From Ciona savignyi (Eukaryota; Chordata; Ascidiacea; Phlebobranchia; Cionidae), in the NCBI GenBank assembly GCA_000149265.1, contig CH003075.1:327429-391428 (forward strand): a stretch of 64,000 bases of DNA. The letters run 5' to 3'. Each line of letters opens with the position of its first letter. Position 1 is the stretch's first letter. This document shows positions 12,001 to 25,500 of the stretch, piece by piece. Below the pieces are notes generated by a model. It ran no database searches. It was given only the letters and a program-made list of their open reading frames with translations, and had not been told where the DNA came from. The position numbers and the translations under genes are program-made.

Positions 12001-15000
12001 TCTCAAGTTTGGGTAGTGCCTTAAGATTATCTACAATTTGCATTGAGCAGCTTTTTTGTCTGTGTAGGTGTTAGTGCATTGTTAATTGGTTTTTGGATGG
12101 AATTAATATTTAACTGCAGTATGTGTTTTTCAATTTATTTAACACTTTTATTTTATTGTTTTACTGTAACAGACAATAAATATGTGTAGAGAATTAGGTA
12201 AAATATGTTTTCTCTAAAAATCTAAATGACTTTATTGTTCCTTTTGCTGTAATACTATGAAAAAAAAATATTACCAAGGTCTTTAAAGAGTTTTTTTAAA
12301 GGGGCTACTAGTATTAATGTTAAGCAATTATTTAAATAAGGCAATACTAGTTCACTTATATCATTTATGCCAGTATTCTGCTCATAACCCCATGGTAAAC
12401 CATGTCTGAACTACTGTATCCACTGTTGTATTGCTTGACAATTGCATATCTTACCAAACTCTGTAAAATCTATTCATTTGAAAAAACTTATTGTCAAAAA
12501 CTTAATAAAAAAGAGTGTAGGCTAACAATTTAGGTAACTTGCATACCATATGATTTTTGTGACTATCTCTTGTAGCATCTAGTGAACAAGAGATTTTAAG
12601 CAGACACTTTTCCACCCAAAGGTTTCAATTCCACTCACTTCATTGTAGATTTCCAAAACAGCAACGACCAGGTAGACCACAGCACTGATCACTACAATAC
12701 ATTCCAACACATATCGGAATATCTGTGTGGCACTTGATGTGGAAAGCAGATAACATTGGTCCACAACTGAGATATTCACCAACCCAAGCGATGTGTTGGC
12801 AGATATGACAGTGCTGGGCTGCAGAATGTAGAGGAAAATTAATTAAAACACAAAATCATTCAAGTTCAATCAAGGAATGAAACTTGTTTGTGATTTCACT
12901 GAAATCTGTCAGCACCTGCCTTTTCTTGACACGTATAAAATTATAAAAAAATTTCTCTTGACAATAAATGTAAATTGTTAACGATATTTGGTAAAAAAAA
13001 TAAATCATTATCTGCTATCAAGAATTAGCCAATACCTGATGTGTTTTAATGTATTCGCAGAGATGTGAGGAACATATACGTTGATTTAAAACTTTTAGTA
13101 CCAAGCTAACTAAACTATGTTTTTAAACTAATCATAGATTTAAACCAGCTTCATTTAATAGAGAATAATTAAACTTTTTACTTTATATAGAAATATTTTT
13201 TTCAGGGAAAAGTTTTAGTTTTTAAAATAATCTTAATGATTCTATTTAAATACGAAACCTATTATGCAATTTTGGTGACATTAATTGCTTGTATTAAATT
13301 GAGCTGGGATAGATCAAAGATTGTTTTGAAAACACAATTTATAGGATCTGAAACTTCACTACCCATCTTGCCAAGAACAGCATGAATCCTGTTACAAACA
13401 TAAATTTACAATTTAAATGACTTGCAAATTTGAAACATACAAACCGGTGGTGGTTGCAAGTAAATCGCAGTTATGAAAGCAACAAGATAGAGAATGAAAA
13501 ACACTGCTTTCACGTAGAACTGGACTTTCGCATAATGTTTCCACTTCTCATGGAGTAACTGGAAGAGCAGACCATCCAGCATCTCCAGATGTTCATTGGA
13601 TTCCTCACTCAGTATAATACTGAGTGCACTGTGACTGTTGATACTTCCATCTGTGGGGTTGATCTGAAAGGAAACAATCAAAATTATCCGGCAATCCAAA
13701 GGCATGAAGTAATCACATGGTTAGCTATGTTAAAATGATTAATGTACAAACTCTAAAAAAAATAAGCATTCTATCTAAAATAAAGCATTATGGTACCTCC
13801 CGTGTTACAGGGCATGACGATTAACATCAAAGTAATAACAAAATTAAAGTATCACTGCATACTATCAACAGGAAATCTCAACAAACACAAATATTTTTAG
13901 ATAATATTTTCGGTAGTATGGTATTTTTAAAATTTGTCCCATATTAAGTTTTAAATAACAACAATTGGTTGCTATTTGCATGAAATCTGCATGCAGAATA
14001 GCATACCTAAGAATGAAAATTATATAGTTCATAACCAGAATTATTCCTGGACATTATCAAATTGTCAGTATAGTATTCATATACGTAATAATGCCTGTTG
14101 GTTTACTATCCTCATGAATACAAATGAATCAAACACTCACAGTATCCACATCGGATAGTGGGTATGTAGCACATGTTACATCACCAAACACCCAGGATAT
14201 TTCCCGTTTCAACTCCAATATATGGTCAAGCATGTCTTTGTTGCCTAGTTTAGCACACAGTGTCAGTGGAGTTAACCCTTGTCTGAAACAAGTTTATAAA
14301 TTATTCCATCCTGCAGTCTGCAGAAAGACGATATTGATTCAAAGTAGTTTCACCTTCTGGAATTAAACGAAGGTTTTGAATTGTCCTTAAAATTGCAGCT
14401 AGCATTTTAATCACCAAAATCACATTAAAAATCTTTTACATCCCATTACAGACATTTTGATAGGCAAAAGAGATTTAATCTATGCCATGCCAGCAAATTA
14501 AAACATAAAATTAGCATAGTATATTTAACCCACTTGTTGGTTTGAGAAAGCAGATCCATTCCAGCATGATTGAAGGCAAGATTGAACATCTCCTAGATTT
14601 AAAAACGACAAAATATTTTAGATTGTACCAAAACAAAACTTATGTGAACACTATATTAAAATACAATCTAAATCGTAACTTTATAATTAAATTATTTCGA
14701 CAAACCAGAAGGTTGCTGGAAGCATGTAACTTACTGTCAATGTAAGTTATTTGGGATTTGCTGACATAGTTCCAACAGGTAGTGGTCAAATAATTTTTTG
14801 TAGATGAAATGTGATATTGTATTTCTTGGGTGGACAATGTTACTTTTCTATGAATAACCACAAATTAGGAGACTCACTACTTCATAAAACTACTGATTAC
14901 GCCAATAATTTATGGTCAATACTTCACCCAACAACACCAACACACTTGAGGCATACCTTGTTGTTATGAATAACCATCATGTGAAGAACATTATTCAAAT

Positions 15001-17403
15001 TGCTGTCTGTAGCGTAAATATCAGCCCCTTCCCGGAGTAACAACTCAAAAGCGCCAACTTGCATGGAACACGCAGCAAACATCATAGGATATTCTCCCCA
15101 GTAGATTAGCCTGAAGTAGAAGTTACCAAAATTATACGTTTTATTAGAATATGATCACAAGAAAATGTCTTGACTATATTTTGTTGGAAATGACGGCTGC
15201 TTTCAATGGTAGGCCTACCAAACTCTGCACAAAAAGGTTAATTAAGATTTAAAAAAACTAGACCTTAGTAGGTCAATCTAGATGTTTGGTGAGAAATGAA
15301 TGCAATATGTGTTTAAATATCTGCAACGTGTATTAGTGTATTATCTAACATTTGGACATAACAAACACACAGAAATGATTATTTGATATTAGTGCTTCTT
15401 TAAATAGTATATACAACCGGAGACTTAATCTTTTTTTATTTAAAAACAAAATATAGATTTTACGGTTATTTAAAAATGACTATTTAAAGAGTTTATAGAC
15501 AAAAAAATAAAAATTTTGATTAGACAAACCCAGAATAATTTGTTTCTTTGCTCAAAAGTGGTTGTTCTTTATCAGGTTGGTCAACTCTGGTCGATTTCTG
15601 GTCAGATGGGCAAAAGAATGAGCCACAACATCTTTCCTCTAAGTTGAACTTTGGGTTCAACTACAATACAGTTTGTCGATTTCAATGTTTTATAAACGAT
15701 CAATAAAAAGGTATTAGACGAAATATTATTTTTAAACATGCTTCTTAAAACATGCTTCATTTATTTGAACAATTTTTGGGGGGAATCAAGTCAAATTCAT
15801 ACATATATCAACATTTAATAACAGATGTTTAAAACAGACTTTTTTTACAAATATTAATTAATTTTTTTATTTAACAAACATGAAAAAATACAAATAAAAT
15901 TGTTACCCACCTTTTTACTCTCTTCAAGAATGAATTTTATCATTGACATGTCTTCATTAGCAATTGCCATGTGAAGGACATTCTCACCATAATATTCATC
16001 TCCAAGATAAATATCAACAACTGGAGTATAAAACGTTGGCATTTATAAAAAATATACTATGCAAATTTTTGTTATTTTTTGACAACAACTAATAATTTTT
16101 GACAAATTTTAATTGACAACAAATAGGTTAACTGGTGAACAAACACACAACAATAGAAATCATTTACGCAGATTTGGGAAGACTTCCACCATCTCCATAG
16201 CAAGCATGTTGTGTTTGGTTGAGTTGTTGAGGAGACAAATATGAAACGCTGTTTCACCAAGCGGACCTCGTTTGTTAATATCCCAACAACAAAACCTTGT
16301 ATCACCTGTGAATGTTAAACATTGAGCTGAAGAGCATGTTAGTTTTTAAAAAGAATATTGGTTTAACACCTAGATTAGATATACAATTGAGACATTTTCA
16401 CCCACTAATATGTATATAACAAAAATAAAACCAAATAGATATTTTTAATATATTTTCTACTGATTTACCATTTTCAGTATAGACAAACGGAGCATCAAGA
16501 GTTCGTTTCAGATTTGCCAGTGGGTATTTATGATTAGCACGGGTACTTAATGCCTTGTTGGTTCTCTCTCTGTGTCTCCGCTCTACAAGTTCTTTGATGG
16601 GAATATCTCGTCCTTTGCCATCATTATAAAGGTAGGGTCCAACTTCCTCCCTAAAAGCCAAAAGTTAATTTTTGCGGGGTGTGAAAACACAGAAAAAAAT
16701 TTTATGAGATAATGCTGTAACTAAAACAGTAGTATGACATGACGTTGGTGCAATGAATATATTGGCTTGTTTGTTAACTTGTTAATTAGAGAAACATTTT
16801 TTTACAGAAAACGCATAATGAATTTGTTTAGTAACCAAGGAAACCATGTTTCGTGCATTGATTACTAAAGGACCTAGAAGTTTCTGCTTGCCCTGTTTGT
16901 ACTAAATACATGGTTTAACAAAGAGGTAAATAGGCTATAACATGCATCTTTCGTTGATGTACTATACTTTTTAAATTAAATTATAACCGTGCACTGCACA
17001 TTTTAAAACTGGAGGAATGTATGATTTTATTCAACTTTGGTTCCATCTTCCAGGCCAATCCTTCTTCTTTCGCCACATAAACCAAGTATTTACAGCACAC
17101 TTTTCTTTAGGGTTGTATGTGATTAACGGCATCTTCATAATGTAATAATTACACAGTGCAATTAATCACAAGCCTGTACTTGTAGGGGTGTACATATCAA
17201 CTGTTTTTTCATACATCAAAATTAATTTGTTATAAATCCTAACCCAATTCTTCAACATGAGTACATAAAAACAATATAACTAACCTGATTAGTTGATGCA
17301 AATTGGTTTTGTTCTTGGTCTGAAATGATTTTGATAGTTCATCAACAAGTACACCACATTTGACATCACCACTCAAATTACCAACAGTGGGGGGTTGTAC
17401 AAG
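9012..17403 (-). CDS. TRPV cation channel, Nanchung/Inactive/OSM-9-like; N-terminus missing
   Basis: Six-helix cation channel with an ankyrin-repeat N-terminus. Exons in coding order: 17285-17403, 16469-16650, 16168-16305, 15911-16020, 15530-15636, 14957-15110, 14534-14592, 14141-14282, 13445-13663, about 12606-12818, 10740-10918, 10151-10260, 9570-9715, 9179-9313 and 9012-9122. They give about 707 residues in one continuous phase. Ankyrin repeats include [30 protein letters not shown] and [13 protein letters not shown]. The TRPV hallmark [13 protein letters not shown] precedes S1 ([19 protein letters not shown]). The pore is [13 protein letters not shown] and S6 is [14 protein letters not shown]. 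The distal motif [15 protein letters not shown] resembles insect Nanchung/Inactive rather than vertebrate TRPV5/6. The donor near 12606 is ambiguous. A GTAAGT overlaps the stop codon, so an alternative C-terminus is possible. No start codon was found; it may lie in or near the N gap. Confidence 0.92.
11214..11733. mobile_element. Inverted-repeat DNA element, copy 1 (about 520 bp)
   Basis: Lies in a TRPV intron. The left end is CAGTGGAACCCCGCTTACC and the right end is CGGGGTTCCACT, imperfectly inverted. The interior is full of GGTCGCGTTAG- and GGTGGTC-type blocks shared with the copy at 51396-51906. No transposase frame. The superfamily is not settled because no convincing target duplication was seen. 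Confidence 0.7.
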
Positions 17404-17578
17404 CTGTAAAAAATAAACATGTGTGTTGTATAGAAGGGATACGTAATATAACCTGGTATGGAAAATTATTAAGTGCCTTGTACAAGAATTCTGTCTATCT
17501 CATTGCTTTTTGGAATAGCACATTTTAGCTGACAGTTTTTATGAGATATAAACAATTGTTGGTACCAGTATATATAAC

Positions 17579-17726
17579 TTTGTCCAACCTATTAGGCTGG
17601 TGGATAAGTGTGTTTTATAATCGAAGAGTTGCAGGTTCTGAACTGGTCTCTAGCTAGTCGGTTGTGTCATTGAACAAAATATTTAACTACATTGACTGAA
17701 CCCAGCTAAAAGATAAACATGAATAT
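17579..17726 (+). mobile_element. tRNA-derived SINE, cut by assembly gap
   Basis: Degenerate forward copy (GTTGCAGGTTCTGAACTGGT, CTAGCTAGTCGGTTGTGTC). It jumps from ACCCAGCTAAAAG to the tail GATAAACATGAATAT, then runs directly into the run of N. The repeat probably caused the assembly break. Confidence 0.65.
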
Positions 17727-17826
17727 NNNNNNNNNNNNNNNNNNNNNNNNNNNNNNNNNNNNNNNNNNNNNNNNNNNNNNNNNNNNNNNNNNNNNNNNNN
17801 NNNNNNNNNNNNNNNNNNNNNNNNNN
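17727..17826. other. Assembly gap (100 N)
   Basis: Exactly 100 undetermined bases between the last recognised TRPV exon and the dynein light chain gene. A round 100 usually marks a gap of unknown size. The missing first TRPV exon or exons may be hidden here. Confidence 0.99.
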
Positions 17827-17965
17827 TCAATTGGCATGGTGCATGACAAAATTAACCAACACCATGCTTTGTTGAAAACAGTTACAACCTTACATTTACA
17901 AGACAGGAGTAAATAGAGAAAATGCATTATTACAAGAACACAATTCCCAAAAAGTTCGGGACCAT

Positions 17966-17971
17966 TTTATT
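17966..17971 (-). promoter_or_regulatory. AATAAA polyadenylation signal overlapping the DYNLRB stop codon
   Basis: The last codon and stop (GAA TAA A) spell AATAAA on the minus strand. If this hexamer is used, the 3' UTR would be only about 15-30 nt. Confidence 0.5.
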
Positions 17972-18257
17972 CAGTTGGGTTTTGAATAACAATCAGCAGA
18001 TATTCTTTGTCTGGCGCCACCATGATTTCATGTTTCTTGGAACGAAGACGAAGAAATGTCAGATCATCCTGTGGGTCAATATCACGGATTGTGCTGCGAG
18101 ATTTTAGCGTTAGCTGGTGGATGAGCCCGGCATAGTGCACAGTAGTTGAGTTGTCCAATGTAGTACGGATTGGAATTCCTTCAGAGTTTACAACTATAGT
18201 GCCGATGACCCCTTTGTGACTCTGGATTCTTTTGATTGTTTCTTCAACTTCAGACAT
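17967..18257 (-). CDS. DYNLRB1: Dynein light chain roadblock-type (LC7), intronless
   Basis: Light chain of cytoplasmic dynein (and often axonemal or IFT dyneins) that dimerises and binds the intermediate chains. The frame from ATG (18257) gives 96 residues, the same length as vertebrate DYNLRB1/2. It contains [59 protein letters not shown] and the terminal VIQNPTE. An in-frame TTG six codons upstream is not needed. The gene is uninterrupted, whereas vertebrate orthologues are split by introns. The TAA stop lies inside an AATAAA hexamer (plus strand 17966-17971). A good acceptor-like CTTTCATCCCAG lies about 60 bp upstream. It could be DYNLRB2; the two cannot be separated here. Confidence 0.96.
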   Translation of the reverse strand: MSEVEETIKRIQSHKGVIGTIVVNSEGIPIRTTLDNSTTVHYAGLIHQLTLKSRSTIRDIDPQDDLTFLRLRSKKHEIMVAPDKEYLLIVIQNPTE

Positions 18258-19539
18258 TTTTATATCTTTGGTCAATTTAGCTTTGTGTTTTTTATCTAAC
18301 CGGTTATTGGTTTTAAAATATCTGGGATGAAAGAGATCATTTTAATTTAATAATGATGCTAAAGATAATTTTAAAAAATTTAAATGGATGTTAGCTTCAT
18401 ACACTAAACTGGTACCGCTTACCGGTATATCTGCAGGTGTTTTGTCAAAATCAGTACTGTTTTAAACTGCATGTTTGTGATTTTAATATTCTTAAATAAT
18501 AATGTCAATTACAGCCATGTAAATCGAAGTCATACTTTGTTGCAAACTTTGTATGTAAATGCAATAAAAAAACTGTGATTCATTGTGCATTGTAAAGCAT
18601 ACATTCTGTTGAATCAATCATTGATTTTCAAAAAACGAGGAACCAACAATGGGCTACAAAGAGAAGATACACATTAACAAGCCAAGAAGTTTATAAACTT
18701 AATTCTTAACTTTTAACACAATTTTTATTTTAATTAATTTTATTGTTGTACCCGGATGCAAGTACAAAAGGCAGTAACACAAAAAAACGATTTTTTTTAC
18801 AACTTAAAGTCAAGAAGGTACCGATAATTCCCATAAATTTATGAATACTAAAAAAAGTGTAAATATTATATTGGAGATACTGGCAACTGCAATAATTTTC
18901 GTTTTATTGTCAAATGTCCATCAGGATAGCAACCGGTATAAACTGATCAGGCTAATATTTAAACAAACAAAAATTACTTAAAACATATAAACAGAAATGT
19001 AATAGGCCATGTGAGAATTTACAAAAACAACCTCAACATTTTACTAAGCTTTAGTCTAAAAACTCTAAAGAGAGCGTTTGAAAACAATCGCTAAAGCAAC
19101 GGCGAATTTTTCGGATGACTGACGGGCGTCCCCCTTAACGACAATATTCCCCCAAATTGAAACTATATCATCATTTATTTTTACTAAGTAGAAATATACT
19201 ATGATTATAAAACCAAATTTTTTTATAATCAAATATATCAGTAGTTTGATTTATCTTTTGCTATTTATAGTTTTTAACGCGTTTAGTATTATTGTGTGCT
19301 TAAACAAAGCAACGAGCGTTTTCTGAACTGATCATGGTATTAAGTTGAGCATTAACCAATTTCACACTGACCGATTCATGTTGGGCCGCGTCTAATTAAT
19401 CTAGGCCTACATAATTCTAAATAAAAAAACTTGTTCATAGCAATTTAACCATCACAATATCCAACTTATTTTACATATTCACATATTCGGGTACAGATTA
19501 AACCATTTTTTTATTCTAAAAATTGAATTTATCCTGACT

Positions 19540-19830
19540 AGGATAGAATATTCATGTTTATCCCCGCGAATGGGAAAACCAAGGGGGTTAACACGGGCAA
19601 TCGTCAGATCACCTCGCGCCCACCGTCTGGTTACCGGAGCTATTAAGTGTGTTGTGTATGATAGACACGTTTCTTTAATTTGGTAGAACATATTAATCCG
19701 CTTGGTTAAGGCAAAATCCGTGAAGTGTCTTGCCCATGGACACAACCGACTAGCTAGCGACCCGTTTTGCAACTGCAACCTTTCGACTGAAAGGCGACGC
19801 ACTTAACGGCCAGACTAACGGGCCGGACAC
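19540..19830 (-). mobile_element. tRNA-derived SINE, reverse copy
   Basis: Contains the same blocks as the copy at 7841-8136, read on the other strand: a tail-proximal ATATTCATGTTTATCCCC-like box (plus sense), the CACCTCGCGCCCACCG block and a GGGCCGGACAC head. The 107-codon minus frame overlapping it is repeat sequence, not a gene. Confidence 0.8.
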
Positions 19831-20556
19831 AACGATAACACCAGGAAAACGCTTTACTGGTGTTCGGCTAGAATGAGTTAAAATGGTTGTTGGTAGAAAT
19901 ACCAATGACTATTTCAGGATGTTTTGGTAAAACATTAAAGAAAATGTCATTTTTCCTCCGCTGATATTTATTGTTATAATCGATATTTTATGGATGAAAC
20001 GAAGAGAAATTGAAAGAAACTTACTTAAATCTTTAATAAAAAAAATCTTTCCTAAAATATAAAAGTAAAGCAAAACTAAAAATTTTCAACAAGTTAAACA
20101 AACCACCACTCGTTATAAAACCCATTTTGACTGTACGCCGTATCCATTTGATTTATTTTAGTTTTAAGTGTTAAATTTGATTTATTTATACAAGGGGTAA
20201 TAGTGTATTTTGTTTAGTAATGTATTTTATAATTTAGAAGATTTGCGTGGTAAACTGGGTTATTGTTTAATTCCATCGTGCATTCCTAATTTATTTTATA
20301 CGTATTCAACTTCTCAAAACTTGGTTTAATCAAACAAAGTTAACCAACAATGTCAGAGAATAAGCCAATCAAATAACAACGAAAATACTGGAATAGGCCC
20401 AATAGAAAATCTTAAAATGTGTGGTCATATAAATAACGAAAAAAAATTTAAAATATATTTACCATTTTATTTATTTTAGGATCTAAAACAACAAATTGTT
20501 ATTTAAAATATCTTAATGAACAAACCTAACATCGCCAACAAAACATTTATTTCAAT

Positions 20557-20580
20557 TATATATATATATATATATATATA
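20557..20580. repeat. (TA)12 microsatellite
   Basis: Uninterrupted TA dinucleotides, 24 bp. Confidence 0.9.
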
Positions 20581-22518
20581 CGTGGGAAGGCAATTTTAAT
20601 TTTGAAAAGAAGTAATCTTTTTGCTATGTACGTTGCTGACTAATGAGCTAATAGTTAAATATTTCGGTCGTGGTCATTAAAGGCATTTTCGTTTAGTCAC
20701 AGTTGAGACTTACGTCGACAAGAACCGGTAAAATGCTAGGAATCGAGCAGCCGTAAATTTATAAACAAAGCCTCAGTATTCGACTTTTTGAAATATGTGA
20801 AAACAGATTTGGTGCAGGGAACTATTTGTAAAACGTTAGTGACAATAACGTGGTTATAAAATATATAATATTATCACAGAAGCATATATATAACAGGAAT
20901 AAGGAAAAGAAAGGAAAGAGTTAATTTTAAACTATTTATAGACTATGATTACAGCAATTACAGTATAAACTAGAGGTAGTTTTTAAATTTCGCCTTTAGA
21001 TCGTTTTGGTATTTTATTCAAATATTAAATATTTCAATAGAACTCGATATATATAATACCTGCCATGGATTTGTTAAATATACCTCTCATGCATATACCT
21101 CTCATGCGTCATTGATTATGTACAACACTACTGGGAGAAATAGGGACTCGGGATCAACATTTATGTTTTTGTCATTTTCCGTTTTTTTAACCATATTATT
21201 GAGATTCTTTTTCATATTTCCATCGATAAAACGTAAAGTAAACTAACCCAACTAACCACCATTTTATAGTGTTCATTTTTTTTATGGTTCTACTTCCACC
21301 CTTACCATTGTGTAAGTTTCCCGGTCGACAGGTGTTAGCTCATCACTGTTAACCATTGTTGAGGTTTTCAGGTATGTGAGCGTTATCATCGTGTAATTTG
21401 GATTGGTAATTTTGTTTAAATATAGTCCTGTTTTAAAAGACTATAAATTACTTAACAAATATAGGGTCGCTTTGTATTTTTAAATCACTTTACAATTTTT
21501 AATCAATTTAACTTACCGATTTACTTATTTCTGAACAATATTGTAAAAACTGTCTATTTTTATGTGATGCTACTTGCTGTACTTATACATTGTACGCGGA
21601 TACATATGGTACGTGATCTTTCTGTTAAATTGAGAACAATAAGCTAATATCCGCTACGCATCACAGCCCTTGAGCAGGAGCATATTCATACGTTCAATTT
21701 ATATGGAAGCAATAAATAAGACTGTGAATAGCAAAACCGCGTTCATTCAGTTTGTGCATTTCTTTACCACATTACGTCTTCTTGAGGTGCAGTTTTAATA
21801 TCATTTGCTGAATCTTAAAACAAAATTTTTATTTCATGCGAAATAGATATGAATGTGAAAGGGAGTGGACAGCTTTGCGCAGTTAAAATTAGGTGGAACT
21901 TTCCGTAATTAATTCGTTAGTGTATTTTAAGATGTCTTAAATCGGGAAATCGAAATATAGCTATATAAACGATCACGAACTTGCGGGTTTTTATGTCTAA
22001 CGTAAGCTTATGCACCACGCGTACCTGTTATTGAGTGGGACCGCTCTAAAATACGTAAATATGGAACTACAGAAATCTAGAAATATAGAAGTTTATGTAA
22101 ATAATCCCAAACCCGGCTCTGAGTTTAAAAGTATAAGAACGAAGAAAAGTGTTACTAATCGCCAATATCGTAATGACAATTTGGACTATGGAGGACTTTT
22201 ATCTAGCTTTGTACTTAATTTTTATTGATTAATATTTTCGTCTTTTAGAATTAACCTATTTGAAAAAAAGTTATTATTTGACAGAGTTAAGTTCTGTTTA
22301 AATTTGATAAGCGTCAAGTTCACAATTATTGGTATGAAGTCATGGAAAAGTATTGCCTCAGGGACAAAGTTAACCTATACCCCTGCATCAGAAAAAGTTT
22401 CCTACAATTACCATACGAAAAACAAAATTTAAATTAAGTTTAAAGATAAATATTATTTTCACTTTACATTAGTATATGTACTTCAGAAATTCTTTTTCAG
22501 CACTAGAAATTGCATACC

Positions 22519-25500
22519 ATGGATTTAAACGAAAGTAGCAATAACAATTCGACACGGCGTGATTGGGGCAGTTTACAGTGGATAAGCTGCCAAATTGCGT
22601 CCACTATTATGACAATAATCTGTACGTATGTTCTGATTTGCCTTGTGATTTACGAACGCCAGTTGCAAAGCAAGACGACTAGCAGGAACAACTCCTCTAT
22701 TACGGAGACTTCCTTTGTACCACCGACTTCCCGACAAGTTGAGCTGGCTTCCAAGTCGAGAAAACAAAAACAAAAGTGGTAAGTAGCGAATTAGTTTTTA
22801 AACTAGGACCTGTTTTGTTTTCGTTAATTCGCTTATTTTTAAATTTGCTGCCTTCCCCGTGGCAAAACCATACTTGAATTATACACGTTGTGCAACACGG
22901 CGGGCGTGCAATACAAGGTCAAATTGTTTCTATAGCTGTACATTCACGGTTTGTTATTCTTCTTATAATCAAGCCACAAGTTTAAAATTAAAGTTTATTA
23001 AATAATGATAATGATACAGGAAAAAATATACATACAACACAATCGCACTTAAAATTTAACAGCTTATAATAGCAGAAATAAAAGGTACCAATGAGTTGAA
23101 CTATTTAGATGTGTTAGCTAATATGTATTAGATATATGCAGTGACAAATTTTGGGGTGTATTATACGGCAGTAAAACTTTTATCTGTCCCCCCAAAAAGT
23201 CGACCACTAAGTAAAAATATCAATTCGAAGTCAATGTAATGATATATTTGGACGTCTCTAATGGAAATCAAACCCACAAACCAATCATTTTTCTTTGTTA
23301 CTCTTTTGTGTATACTGACATAAATACTTTATCAATAATGGAACATGTATATTAAGTTTAAGTTTGTGCTTGCAGAAACAAATGTTATTCACTTTCCATA
23401 TTTTAATTGTTTTTGTTTGAAACTTTGATGACAATTGAGCTTGTCGTTTCATTATGATAAAAATGTAACAACATACCACCAACCCATATAGTCCCGGTTC
23501 TTTGTTTATAAAAGATAACATAATACCTGCTTGTTTTATTTGATAAAGTTAACAGAGTTAAATCGCTGGGTTGGTTACATTTTGCTGCCGTTGTAGATCA
23601 TTTTATCCGACTGATTAGCATGATGGGTGAGTGCGTTTGTCCTTGGTCAGAACACTTAACAGACACTGCTTGTACCCAGTGGATAAATGCGGGTTCTACT
23701 AAATTGAAGGAGCGTCTTAACTCTTTCACTCCCGGCCAAATGCATTAATTCAAACATGCTGTCCCGCAGTGTTTTTTACAATTTTTAGTCATTTTCAAAT
23801 TAGCACAGTTTTTCTAAAGTTTATGCTATGATTTAATATTTAGTATGGTTGGAAAGATAATTTATCCCTCTTTTAAACAAGCTGCACATCTAAAATCTAC
23901 CTCTAATAAAGAATATATTATGTAAACTTTAGTGAACACCACTTTTTATGCAAAGAAAATTCTGCTCGACTTTGAAAAATTTGAGGTGCACTGACAAACG
24001 AAATACTCACTTATTATTGGAATGCCCAAATGATATGAAAATTGGAATGTAGATTGTCTAATAGTTTTTGTACTCAGGAAAATTCGAACTGTATTTCTAT
24101 CTTCAGTAGTTTTTTTACTATTTGTAATTGAAATTTCCCTTTTTTCTGACTATATTATGAAAACTTGAACCAAAACGCATTGAAGTTTTTAGTTTTGTAG
24201 AACTAAAATAGTAAAAAGTATAAAAAAGAACAGTGAAGGAAGTGTAAAAAGGGCATACAAAACCAAACAAACGCAAATACTATATCCAATATTCTTCAAA
24301 GCAGGGCACACCGAACTAGCTAGTCTCGCCGCCTTTTTCTTTATCGTGCGCTCAGCAGGCCCAGCTGGATTCATGCTTTGGTGAACACGAAGCATAACCG
24401 CCTGCTGCGAAAACGTCGACCAACGCTCTCCTTTTTATCTCAACGGCACGAAATTCACAGAGAATGTAAAGAAACACTTGCTTGACAAAAAGAGCTTCTC
24501 CCCAATTTAACACGACTCCTATTCGCTGAGTTAGTCACGTGTAAACTCGTGTAAAATTCAGCAAAAACACAGGCGAAGCCTTGAAAAAGAAAGGCTATCA
24601 CTCCTCACATTTTGAATATTTCTCCAAGATAATTACAGAGAATAAATTTCAGGCTTTCCTTGATCGAATGAGCCATAGCTGAGCTCTCTAACATTACGCG
24701 TTGCGGAGAAATCGCATTTTAGATTTGCCCCTATATATAGGGACGCGGGACACCATGTTTGTTCACCAACTCGCGATATATCGCGAGTTGGGAGGCAAAG
24801 AGTTAATCATACACACCACAATATGCAATAGATCCGGTAACCGGTGGTCTCGAGGTGATCTGACGATTCCCGATGTGTTAATTTCCTTGGGTTTTCCATT
24901 CACAAGTATAACCATAAAGATCATTTTTTATGCTATCATTGATGGTGCTAATATGCCATCAATCAAAATTGTGTCTGTCCTGTTTTATTGATTACCCACA
25001 AACATGTTGGTACATACATGTGGTTGCTACAATCCTGTTTATAACTTTCGTGTGTAAATTTTCATTTGCGCTTTTAGTTCAAAGACGATGGTTGAAACAC
25101 TTCAGTTAGATTAATTCGCTACTTAAATAGAATATGGGCATTATGTATACATCGCCCCTTTTGTAGGAATATTTTTTCTGATTGTTAATGGGCAGAAAAA
25201 AGGTTAAAAACGATTTTTTTGTCAACATACTCGCCAATGCCTTGTTATTTTATACAAAAAAACAATCAAGAAAAAGATAACATATATAATTTTCTCCGAG
25301 ATGGCGCTAGTCGCTTGCTTTAATTCGGAAATTGCTTTAGATTTCTATTTTTAGGATTCTGCTGAATAGGCTGTTAAGTGGTAAATTGTTTATAATGTGT
25401 AATAATTAAACATTTTTTAAAGAAGCTCGGATAACAGCATCCCTTTCTTCATTGCAGGTTGCGATATATGACGATTATGTGCACCTTCTGTGCTGTGTTC

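Larger units (their letters stand above)
18258..22518. other. Intergenic, DYNLRB to the 7TM gene
   Basis: More than 4 kb of AT-rich sequence. It holds one reverse SINE (19540-19830) and a (TA)n run at 20557-20580. A 72-codon frame at 22010-22228 has reasonable composition but no recognised family or splice support, so it is not called a gene. The 5' region of the 7TM gene must lie at the right end. Confidence 0.5.

Noticed and set aside
19479-19802. 107-codon minus frame as a gene
   Set aside because: It lies almost wholly within a SINE; the same peptide pieces recur at 7956-8156 in another copy.
22010-22228. 72-codon frame upstream of the 7TM gene as a small gene
   Set aside because: Coding-like composition but no family, no clear promoter or splice context; could be chance.
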